Source: Stutzerimonas stutzeri (lineage in GTDB: Bacteria > Pseudomonadota > Gammaproteobacteria > Pseudomonadales > Pseudomonadaceae). From it: a stretch of 45,601 nt of DNA. Below the pieces are notes generated by a model. The model was not told the DNA's origin. It did not search any database and saw only the letters and a list, made by a program, of their open reading frames with translations. Positions 8,417 to 20,344 of this stretch are shown here, one piece after another. The position numbers and the translations under genes were made by a program. Positions within the stretch are counted from its first letter, which is position 1, and each line of letters starts with the position of its first letter. The stretch spans positions 1 to 45,601 of the forward strand of contig NZ_JAMOIE010000032.1 in NCBI RefSeq assembly GCF_024448935.1, read 5' to 3'.

Positions 8417-8629
8417 TCAGCCGATACAGAGATCGGCTTCCTCTTCCTCGGGTATCTCGTCAGTCACGATCACTCGCGCGTGGTGGCTGTTTTCTTCCTC
8501 CATGCGCAGGCCGAAATAGCGGGTGTCATATGCATCCCAGAACGCCTCGACCTGCTCTATCGTGGCGGCCTCGAGGAGTACCTCCAGGCTGTGCTCCAGG
8601 ACAATGGTGTAGAGTTTTTTAGAAGACAT
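8417..8629 (-). CDS. Small acidic hypothetical protein
   Basis: A 70-residue acidic protein beginning MSSKKLYTIVLEHSLEVLLEAATIEQ and ending in the glutamate-rich stretch PEEEEADLCIG. Its stop lies 4 nt from the stop of the MFS gene, so the two converge. I do not recognise the family. A longer reading from 8725 exists, but the Met at 8629 gives a more protein-like start. Function unknown. Confidence 0.55.
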   Translation of the reverse strand: MSSKKLYTIVLEHSLEVLLEAATIEQVEAFWDAYDTRYFGLRMEEENSHHARVIVTDEIPEEEEADLCIG

Positions 8630-8981
8630 GATTAGCAGGCTCGTGCTCGATTCAGAAGATGGCTGCTCCTCTGCAGCCGTGATGTCATTCTGACAGCTGA
8701 CGAGCATTTGGTAGTTTCCGCTCATCGCCTGAAAAGAGCTTCCCGCTGAACGGTTAGCCGCAATGTGGGTCAGTGCGAGCCGGGCTGGCTTCAGTTATCC
8801 CTCTCGCCGATCTCTCTCATCAATCCTGCCCAGTCGTGTCGCTATGTGCGACATGTCCGTCCGCTTGCAGGTCGCCGTTGGATTGCTTCGCTCAAGCGCT
8901 TCTGGCGCATAGGGCGGTGCTTCAAGCCACGTTATGGAGCCTTCACTGCCTCGCGGCTTTCCTCCAGAACCCGCTGCCTTT

Positions 8982-9001
8982 GTTTACCTGTACGGGTAAA
9001 C
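8982..9001. promoter_or_regulatory. Perfect inverted repeat, probable operator
   Basis: GTTTACCTGTACGGGTAAAC has 7-bp perfect arms (GTTTACC/GGTAAAC) around a 6-nt centre. The size and symmetry suit a TetR-type or similar dimeric repressor. It lies 80 nt upstream of the small membrane protein at 9080. Confidence 0.5.
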
Positions 9002-9011
9002 ATTATCGACC

Positions 9012-9028
9012 TGTCGCGTATCGCGACA
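9012..9028. promoter_or_regulatory. Second perfect inverted repeat upstream of the 9080 gene
   Basis: TGTCGCGTATCGCGACA has 7-bp arms and a 3-nt centre. It begins 11 nt after the palindrome at 8982-9001, between that site and the start of the 9080 gene. The flanking CATTAT and ATAATG sequences extend the symmetry imperfectly. Confidence 0.45.
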
Positions 9029-9079
9029 TAATGTGTAGCGCTCGCCGGATGTGCCGGACTCGACAGAAGGACTTGGTTT

Positions 9080-9340
9080 ATGGGAGCAATGGGAACGTTC
9101 TGGTTGGTGACGGGAGGCTCGCTTTGTGCGGCTTTGGTGCTGGCCATCATTCTGTGGCTGCAATGGCTGCAGCTCAGGCAACACAGGGTGGAACTCGCCG
9201 TGCTGCGCGAGCTGCTGCAGGGACTCGGCGCGATCGTTCAACGTCTGGAGCAAGAAAAGGCCGAGCTGTCTGCAGGCCTGCGAGCGGAGACGGGGCAGGT
9301 GGAGTTGCTCAAGCGGCAACTGAGTCAGCTACGTGGGTGA
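9080..9340 (+). CDS. Small single-pass membrane protein with coiled coil
   Basis: An 86-residue protein with one transmembrane helix (about residues 5-28, WLVTGGSLCAALVLAIILWLQ) followed by a charged leucine-rich region with heptad spacing (LRELLQGLGAIVQRLEQEK to LLKRQLSQL). It looks like a membrane-anchored coiled coil. I do not recognise the family. It stands alone, with two palindromic sites in its upstream region and a repressor gene downstream. Confidence 0.65.
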   Translation: MGAMGTFWLVTGGSLCAALVLAIILWLQWLQLRQHRVELAVLRELLQGLGAIVQRLEQEKAELSAGLRAETGQVELLKRQLSQLRG

Positions 9341-9556
9341 CTCAGTCTGCCCGCCCGGTTTGCGGCCTACCCCGGAGGCTGTGTTCGACCTGCTCGCAAC
9401 ATTGCCGGTAGCGTTCCGACAAGTCTGATGGCACACGCCGCACTGTCGATTGCCAGGGACGTGGTCGATGAACTTCGGATATGGCAGATCCAGCGCTCTG
9501 TGCGACGCCCTGAGTTCCGATGAGAACCGCTCCGACGAGCAGGAACACTTTGTTGA

Positions 9557-9566
9557 GATATATATC
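9557..9566. promoter_or_regulatory. AT-rich palindrome upstream of the ArsR/BigR-like gene
   Basis: GATATATATC is perfectly symmetric and lies 41 nt upstream of the repressor start. BigR-type repressors bind AT-rich palindromes at their own promoters, so this is a candidate autoregulatory operator. Confidence 0.4.
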
Positions 9567-9607
9567 GGTAAAATGTTCCGTCAACCTGTCCTGATCAACG
9601 GTGAAAA

Positions 9608-9952
9608 ATGGCCCCTGCGTCAGAAATTGATATGGAAACGCTTCGCAGCAGTGCGGCGGAAGCCTGCGGTCTGCTCAAGGTTCTGGGTAACCCGGACCGG
9701 TTGCTGCTGTTGTGCCAGCTGACTCAGGGCGAGTACTGCGTGGGCGATCTGGCGACTCTGACCGGTATCACTCAGCCGACCCTTTCCCAACAACTGACCG
9801 TGCTGCGGCACAACGGCATGGTCAGCACCCGTCGCGAAGGTAAGCAGGTCTACTACGGCATCGCGAGCCCTCAGGCGATGGAGGTCATGCAGGTGTTGTA
9901 CAAGCTCTACTGTCAGGCGCCTCAAGCCGCGGAGCACCTGAGCCGAGCATAG
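9608..9952 (+). CDS. ArsR/SmtB-family repressor, BigR/SqrR-like persulfide sensor
   Basis: This 114-residue winged-helix protein has the ArsR recognition region LATLTGITQPTLSQQLTVLRHNGMVSTRREGKQVYYGI. It lacks the metal-site motif ELCVCDL. Cysteines are at 20, 36, 44 and 102. C36 and C102 are 66 residues apart, the same spacing as the redox pair of SqrR (41/107) and BigR (42/108), which form a tetrasulfide link on sensing persulfides. That suggests a sulfide or persulfide-responsive repressor. No sulfur-oxidation genes lie next to it, so its targets are unknown. A Met at codon 9 is an alternative start. Confidence 0.85.
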   Translation: MAPASEIDMETLRSSAAEACGLLKVLGNPDRLLLLCQLTQGEYCVGDLATLTGITQPTLSQQLTVLRHNGMVSTRREGKQVYYGIASPQAMEVMQVLYKLYCQAPQAAEHLSRA

Positions 9953-9995
9953 GCTGGCGTTTGGCCCGGCTGCCACCACGTTTAAATCGAATGCA

Positions 9996-10148
9996 GGAGC
10001 CCGGCTGCTGGCTGGCGTCAGCGATCGCCTGCAGCTGAGTCTTGATGGCGGTCAGCGGGCTGCGCAGCTCGTGGGCGGCATCATCGGTCAGCCGCTTTTC
10101 GCATTCGAGCCTTTGCGCAATCCGTGCAAACAGTCTGTTCGGTGTCAT
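9996..10148 (-). pseudogene. Histidine kinase fragment (HAMP end and HisKA box)
   Basis: The reading NRLFARIAQRLECEK is followed by RLTDDAAHELRSPLTAIKTQ, the end of a HAMP linker and the phospho-acceptor H-box of a QseC-type sensor kinase. Nothing before or after matches a kinase: a REP palindrome begins just upstream and the downstream frame is unrelated. It is about 50 residues of an originally roughly 450-residue protein, so it is a relic. Confidence 0.75.
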
Positions 10149-10158
10149 GGAGCTTGTG

Positions 10159-10182
10159 TAGGGGCGAATTCATTCGCCCGCG
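10159..10182. repeat. REP-like palindrome
   Basis: GTAGGGGCGAATTCATTCGCCC contains GGGCGAA-TTCA-TTCGCCC. It is the same type as the element at the end of ubiT. It abuts the truncated end of the histidine kinase relic. Confidence 0.65.
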
Positions 10183-10326
10183 TGGCAGAGGAGGTGGCGG
10201 CGGCGATGGTTGGCAGGGCGCAACAAAAGCGGGCGAACAAGGTGCGGCGGCACGGAATCGGTACTTCGCCGTTGAAGCGCGGCGGGCACGGACGGTGCGG
10301 CCTGCCCCTGTCCGCCGCGTCGATGC

Positions 10327-11160
<834 letters not shown>

Positions 11161-11183
11161 TCAAGAGCAGCAGCCAGTTGCCG

Positions 11184-11303
11184 TCAGACATGTTCGAACC
11201 CTCGTTTGGCATCGAACCGGCTCGCCCACTTGAGCGCCCGTTCCAGGCAGATGCTGATCGCCCAATAGAGAGCAATGACCACCACCAACGCCTCCATCGG
11301 AAT
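11184..11303 (-). pseudogene. C-terminal remnant of an amino-acid ABC transporter permease
   Basis: The last 39 residues before the stop at 11184 read PMEALVVVIALYWAISICLE followed by RALKWASRFDAKRGFEHV. This has the look of the final transmembrane helix and cytoplasmic tail of a polar amino-acid permease (HisM/GlnP family). The upstream part is replaced by the MocR remnant on the other strand, so a deletion joined two gene ends here. Confidence 0.5.
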
Positions 11304-11305
11304 GC

Positions 11306-11805
11306 AACCTGTCGAAAGCCTTCGCCCTGGGGCTGCGCATCGGCTATCTGGTCGCCGATGCCGAACTGCTCGACGAGTTGCGCGCGCTGCGTCGCCTGAT
11401 GTATCGCCATCCGCCACTCAACAACCAACGCATGCTTGTCGAGATTCTGGCCCAGGGACACTACGATTCGCATCTGCGGCGCTTTCGCGGCGAGCACCGC
11501 CGTCGCCGCGATACCCTGCGCCTGGCACTCGACGATGAGCTGCCCGGTTGCCAGCCGATGGGCAGTCCCGGCGCCAGCGCCTTCTGGCTCCAGGCCCCGG
11601 ACGGTGTCGACACCCAGCGCCTGGCCTGGGCCGCCGCACAGCAGGGCGTGCTGTTCGAGGCAGGCGCGCAATTCTTCTTCAACGAGGCTCCCCGGCGAAT
11701 TTCATGCGCTTGGGCTTTCACGCCATCGACGCCGCCCGGATCGGCGAGGGCACGCAGGTTTTGGGGAGGGTGTTGGGGCGGTTGTTGGACGAAGCCCCTA
11801 CGCCG
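11306..11805 (+). pseudogene. MocR/PdxR-type regulator remnant (aminotransferase domain, frameshifted)
   Basis: The frame opens inside the PLP-binding motif NLSKAFALGLRIGYLVADAE, whose SKA lysine would hold PLP, and continues through YRHPPLNNQRMLVEILAQGHY and AAQQGVLFEAGAQFFFNEAP. The family-typical continuation NFMRLGFHAIDAARIGEG lies in the next frame, so one base is missing in the short C run at 11688-11692. The GntR DNA-binding domain and the first half of the aminotransferase domain are absent. It is therefore a double relic. Confidence 0.8.
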
Positions 11806-11868
11806 AGGAGTCCGCCTCGACGATCCGGGGCCACAATTTGATCTCCTGCCTCGCAAGAGGAGCTTTCC

Positions 11869-12021
11869 ATGACGAACCAGAGGCGGTCATTGTATGGTGA
11901 ATACAGCGAAGGAAAGAGGTCTTTGAGTCGCAGCGGTTGTACCTCGGCAGCAGCTGCCAAGGCCAAGCGCGAGGGCGGATACGTATTGGGTGCTGAGCCT
12001 CATGGACGACGTTGCAGGTAG
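11869..12021 (+). CDS. Possible 50-residue basic protein
   Basis: An ATG preceded by AAGAGGAG at good spacing opens a 50-codon frame: MTNQRRSLYGEYSEGKRSLS, then RSGCTSAAAAKAKREGGYVL and a short basic tail. The end overlaps the 3' end of egtD on the other strand by 22 nt. The strong ribosome site is the main support. I recognise no family, and it could be a remnant like its neighbours. Confidence 0.35.
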   Translation: MTNQRRSLYGEYSEGKRSLSRSGCTSAAAAKAKREGGYVLGAEPHGRRCR

Positions 12022-12965
12022 TGCACGCTGAACAAATCCTGAGCGTCGGTCCATTGACCGCTGCAGTCGAAGCCGGCGCTATTGGCCAGGTCGGCAAACG
12101 ACTGCAAGGTGTACTTGTAGGAGTTCTCGGTATGCAGGCTTTCACCCGCTTCGAAATGGAAGCGCTGGCCCTCGATCATCACGTCCTGCGCCTCACGGCT
12201 GACCAGGTGCATCTCTATCCGCGAGTCCTGCTCGTTGAAAAACGCCCGGTGGGCAAAACGCGACGGGTCGATATCACTATCGAGCTCCTGGCGGATGCGC
12301 TGCAACAGGTTGAGGTTGAACGCGGCCGTGACGTGGGCGCGATCGTTATAAGCCGCCTCCAGCACGCTGCGGTCCTTGACCAGATCGACGCCAATCAACA
12401 GGCCACCGCCCGGCGGCAGGATTGCATGCAGGTGCCCGAGCAGTTTGCGCGCTTGCAGCGGGGTGAAATTGCCGATGCTCGAGCCCGGAAAAAACACCAG
12501 CGGATGGTGCAAGGTAAAATCGTCCGGCAGCTTCAGCTCGTCTGAGAAATCTGCGCAGGCTGCGTGCACTTCGAGCCAGGGGTAGTCTGCGGCGAGGCGC
12601 TGAGTACTCGTGAGCAGGAAGTCTTCAGAAATATCGATGCCGAGGTAACTGACCGGCCGCAGCCCCTCGAGCAGCAGGCGTACCTTGCGGCTGGCGCCGC
12701 TGCCCAGCTCGATCAGGTCGGTCTGTGGGCCGGCGATTTGCAGTATCTCGTTTGCCGCGTTGGCGAGGATCTTTTCCTCGGTGCGGGTCACGTAGTATTC
12801 GGGCTGCAGACAGATCTGCTCGAACAGCTCCGAGCCGCGTCGGTCGTAGAAAAACTTCGGCGAGATGTGCTTCGGCGATGCGGCGAAACCCTCCAGTGCC
12901 TCGTCGCGCAGGGAGCTGTCGTGGGTCGGCTGCGTCTGATCATGAAAATGTACGGCTAGTGCCAT
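12000..12965 (-). CDS. egtD: EgtD, L-histidine N-alpha-methyltransferase
   Basis: This 321-residue protein transfers three methyl groups from SAM to histidine, giving hercynine, the first step of ergothioneine synthesis. It has the family start SPKHISPKFFYDRRGSELFEQI with EYYVTRTEEKIL, the SAM motif LIELGSGASRKVRLLL, VFFPGSSIGNF, and the C-terminal ENSYKYTLQSFADLANSAGF with DLFSVHYL. The start lies 3 nt after the egtB stop, so the two genes form an operon. Confidence 0.95.
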   Translation of the reverse strand: MALAVHFHDQTQPTHDSSLRDEALEGFAASPKHISPKFFYDRRGSELFEQICLQPEYYVTRTEEKILANAANEILQIAGPQTDLIELGSGASRKVRLLLEGLRPVSYLGIDISEDFLLTSTQRLAADYPWLEVHAACADFSDELKLPDDFTLHHPLVFFPGSSIGNFTPLQARKLLGHLHAILPPGGGLLIGVDLVKDRSVLEAAYNDRAHVTAAFNLNLLQRIRQELDSDIDPSRFAHRAFFNEQDSRIEMHLVSREAQDVMIEGQRFHFEAGESLHTENSYKYTLQSFADLANSAGFDCSGQWTDAQDLFSVHYLQRRP

Positions 12966-12968
12966 GTT

Positions 12969-14264
12969 TCATAGCTCCCTGGCCAGGCGCAGCCCGGCGA
13001 ATTGCCAGCGCATCGCCGGCTGAAAAAAGTTGCGGTAGGTGGCGCGGATGTGCGCCTCAGGTGTGGCGCAACAACCGCCGCGCAAGACCATCTGACCGGA
13101 CATGAACTTGCCGTTGTATTCGCCCAGGCTGCCTTCCAGCGGATGGAAGCCGGGGTAGGGCCGATAGGCGCTGGCGGTCCATTCCCAGACATCACCGAAC
13201 AACTGCGCCGGCCCCTCATGCGGCACGCTGGCACAAACAGGTTGCAGATGGTCGCTTTCCAGAAAGTTGCCGCGCCGTGGCTGGTCGGTGGCGGCGACCT
13301 CCCATTCGGCTTCCGTGGGCAGCCTGGCGTCGGCCCAGCGTGCATAAGCGTCCGCTTCATAGAAGCTGATGTGGCAGACGGGCGCTTCCAGGTCCAGTGG
13401 CTGCAATCCGGCAAGTGTCATTTCGCACCAGCCGCCGTCCTCACGATGCCAATACAGCGGCGCGTTCCAGCCGTGCTGGCGGATATGCGCCCAGCCATCG
13501 GATAACCAGAGTTCGCTTCGCGCGTAGCCACCGTCTGCGATGAACGACAGGTACTCGCGGTTGCTGACCAAGCGGTCGGCCAGCTGAAAATCTTCGACGA
13601 ATTGGCGGTGTCGCGGCGTCTCGCAATCAAAGGCGAAGCCACCGCCAGCATGGCCGATATGCCGCACGCCACCGGCATAGCTGTGCCAGCGAACACGGTC
13701 GTTATGCAGTGCGGGTGCAGGTTTCAAGTCGCTGCGATAGACAGGGTGCAGCGGGTTCTGCGCAAGGATGTGCTTGATGTCCATCAACAGCAATTCCTGA
13801 TGCTGCTGCTCGTGCTGCAAGCCCAGCTCGACCCGGTGCATGATCTCGGCGGCGTGCTGGTGTGGCGGATGGGTCAGCAGCTCACCCATCGCCCGGTCGA
13901 CATGCTGGCGGAACCGGTAGACGTCCTCTACGCCAGGGCGCGAGATCAGCCCGCGCTGAACCCGTGGGAACGGCGTGCTGTGGGTTTCGTAGTAGGAATT
14001 GAACAGGTGGTCGTAAGCCGCATTCAGTGGCTTGTAGCCTGGCAGATAAGGCTTGAGCAGAAATGCCTCGAAAAACCAGCTGATGTGCGCCAGGTGCCAT
14101 TTCGGCGGGCTGACGTCGGGCATGCTCTGGATGACGTAGTCTTCGATCTGCAGCGGTGCACAAATTGCTTCACTGGTGGCGCGAACCTGCTGGAAGCGCT
14201 GCAGCAGGTGATCCATATCGGCCAGGGCCGGTTGCTGTTTCGGCTGTTGTGCCAGGTTACCCAT
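12969..14264 (-). CDS. egtB: EgtB, iron-dependent hercynine sulfoxide synthase
   Basis: This 431-residue enzyme joins a thiol donor to hercynine using iron and oxygen. An N-terminal DinB-like domain holds the iron ligands: H57/H60 in KWHLAHISWFFE, and H151 with H155 in HEQQHQELLLMD. A C-terminal formylglycine-enzyme-like domain has LPTEAEWEVAA, GDVWEWTASAYRPYPGF, VLRGGCCATP and FFQPAMRWQFAGLRLA. The start at 14264 lies 6 nt after a GGGGGG ribosome site; a Met at 14270 directly abuts it and a longer frame from 14378 adds a non-homologous leader. No egtA, egtC or egtE is adjacent, so the thiol donor and lyase must come from elsewhere. Confidence 0.93.
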   Translation of the reverse strand: MGNLAQQPKQQPALADMDHLLQRFQQVRATSEAICAPLQIEDYVIQSMPDVSPPKWHLAHISWFFEAFLLKPYLPGYKPLNAAYDHLFNSYYETHSTPFPRVQRGLISRPGVEDVYRFRQHVDRAMGELLTHPPHQHAAEIMHRVELGLQHEQQHQELLLMDIKHILAQNPLHPVYRSDLKPAPALHNDRVRWHSYAGGVRHIGHAGGGFAFDCETPRHRQFVEDFQLADRLVSNREYLSFIADGGYARSELWLSDGWAHIRQHGWNAPLYWHREDGGWCEMTLAGLQPLDLEAPVCHISFYEADAYARWADARLPTEAEWEVAATDQPRRGNFLESDHLQPVCASVPHEGPAQLFGDVWEWTASAYRPYPGFHPLEGSLGEYNGKFMSGQMVLRGGCCATPEAHIRATYRNFFQPAMRWQFAGLRLAREL

Positions 14265-14481
14265 GGGCATCCCCCCGATCGATGCATGGAGCGGCCAATA
14301 ACCGCCTCTATAAGCGACCCGAAGCGAGGCGCAAAAGTTTCTGCGGCGTGTGGCTGGTCGCCTCTTCAAGTTATTCATGAAAGCAGCCCTGCGTCGAATC
14401 GTCGGGCCGCTCGACGCTCATCCGCCTTCCATTGTCTGCTGTTCCACAGCTTGATCGGTCCAATTTGAAAAAACCGACCGG

Positions 14482-15177
14482 CTAATCGGTCTCGACCGGC
14501 GGGACTGGCCGGATCAGAATCTCATTGACGTCCACATGGCCTGGTTGCGACAGCGCATAGACCACCGCGCGAGCAATGTCGTCGGGCTGTAGCGCATAGG
14601 GGGGCGGCTGGTCGAACAGCGGTGTATCGACCATGCCCGGTTCGATCAGCGTGACGCGCACGCCGGTGCCGCGCAACTCTTCACGCACGCTCAGGCCCAT
14701 GCCGGTCACCGCCCATTTGCTGGCGCTGTACATGGAGCCGGGGATCACGAAGCGGCCCGCGGCTGAGCCGGTCAGCAGCAGATGGCCACGGCTGGCCTTG
14801 AGCGCTTCGAGGCTGCAGCGCAGGGTCAGGCCGACGCCGTAGACGTTGGTCAGCAGCATCTCGCGCCAGACCGCGGGATCGGCGCCACTGAAGCCGCCTT
14901 CGCTGCCCGGCATGCCGGCATTGGCGTAGACCGCATCGAGCTGGCCGAAATGAACAAGTACCTGCTCCACCATGGCCTGTTGTTCGGCGTATTCCTTCAC
15001 GTCACAGCGGATCGCCCGCGCGCGCTCGGGGCCGCCAAGCTCATTCACCAGCCGCCTCAGCTTGTCCTCGGCGCGCGAGGCGAGGGCAACGCGGTACCCG
15101 GCCTCGGCCGCGAGGCGGGCAGTGGCGGCGCCTATCCCGGAGGAGGCACCGGTGATCAGAAGTACCGGATCGCTCAT
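14482..15177 (-). CDS. SDR-family oxidoreductase
   Basis: This 231-residue short-chain dehydrogenase has the cofactor loop G10ASSGIG16, NAG at 86-88, N111, S138, and Y150-K154 (MYSASK). The PGMVDTPLF loop after the beta-6 strand is typical of classical SDRs. The substrate is unknown. It is on the same strand as egtB but more than 200 nt upstream, with no sign of coupling, and 27 nt downstream of the next small gene, with which it may be co-transcribed. Confidence 0.87.
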   Translation of the reverse strand: MSDPVLLITGASSGIGAATARLAAEAGYRVALASRAEDKLRRLVNELGGPERARAIRCDVKEYAEQQAMVEQVLVHFGQLDAVYANAGMPGSEGGFSGADPAVWREMLLTNVYGVGLTLRCSLEALKASRGHLLLTGSAAGRFVIPGSMYSASKWAVTGMGLSVREELRGTGVRVTLIEPGMVDTPLFDQPPPYALQPDDIARAVVYALSQPGHVDVNEILIRPVPPVETD

Positions 15178-15204
15178 GGTCGTCCTCGTCAGCTGGCAGA
15201 AGCC

Positions 15205-15516
15205 TCAATAGTTCGGTGGGGTTTCGGGGATGCCGGTGTCGTCATCGAGGGCTGGCATGGTCCAGGGCTCGAGGCGCTGATCCTTGTCTTCGACATCCAG
15301 CCTGGCTTGCTCGATGACGCTGCCGAGGCGCTGTGGGCGGGTGTATTCCTCGCGTGACACGCTGGCAACGCGTAGCACTTCGGTACCGCTGCCCGACATC
15401 ACGGTAAAGCCGAAGCTGTCGTCGTCAGGGTTGGCGCTGGTCACGCAACCGCAAGGCAGAAAGGCTTCTGAAACGAGCTGCATCGCTTCGTCCAGGTTCA
15501 AGGCTTGGTTGCTCAT
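15205..15516 (-). CDS. Hypothetical protein, possibly DUF1652-related
   Basis: A 103-residue acidic protein: MSNQALNLDEAMQLVSEAFL, then PCGCVTSANPDDDSFGFTVM and a proline-rich end. The helix, FLP, cysteine, NPD and strand layout recalls the DUF1652 proteins of pseudomonads, but I cannot confirm this. It lies just upstream of, and in the same direction as, the SDR gene. Function unknown. Confidence 0.65.
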   Translation of the reverse strand: MSNQALNLDEAMQLVSEAFLPCGCVTSANPDDDSFGFTVMSGSGTEVLRVASVSREEYTRPQRLGSVIEQARLDVEDKDQRLEPWTMPALDDDTGIPETPPNY

Positions 15517-15638
15517 GGGGTTCTCCGACTTCGGGCTGTATGAAGTGGACCGCCAAGCGGCGCTGCCGTTTCCTTTGACGCGACGGGATGTGCCGAGCCG
15601 GCCTTGTGGACGAGCCGCTGCGGCAGCATATTCAGGAG

Positions 15639-20057
<4,419 letters not shown>

Positions 20058-20272
20058 CAGCCGCCTCGGGGCGAAGCCGGGTGGAGCTGGGGCGGCGGGT
20101 GGATCTCCAGGCCTGGCCCCGTAGGATGGACTCGCGCTCGCCGAGGCGTCAAAGCGCCACGGTGGCATCTATCAAAATAGCCAACGACGAACCACTCCTA
20201 GCCACTGAAGATACCTAGATGCAACCGGGTTGCGGTGTTCAAAAAGCAGAAGGTTGACAGGCGGGGCGAGTC

Positions 20273-20337
20273 CAGACCGTAGGATGGGTGCAACCCATCA
20301 CGCGCGCTCGATGGGTTGCACCCATCCTACGTCTGGC
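20273..20337. repeat. Long inverted repeat between lhr and rapA
   Basis: Arms at 20279-20299 and 20310-20330 are perfect 21-bp inverses, starting GTAGGATGGGTGCAACCC. The symmetry continues outward as CAGAC/GTCTG with a small mismatch. It sits between two convergent genes, so it may act as a two-way terminator. A related single half, GTAGGATGGACTCGCG, lies at 20121. Confidence 0.8.
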
Positions 20338-20344
20338 AGCTAAA

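Noticed and set aside
9342..9584. 80-codon minus-strand frame upstream of the ArsR-family gene
   Set aside because: It covers the likely promoter of the repressor and shows no protein-like features or ribosome site.
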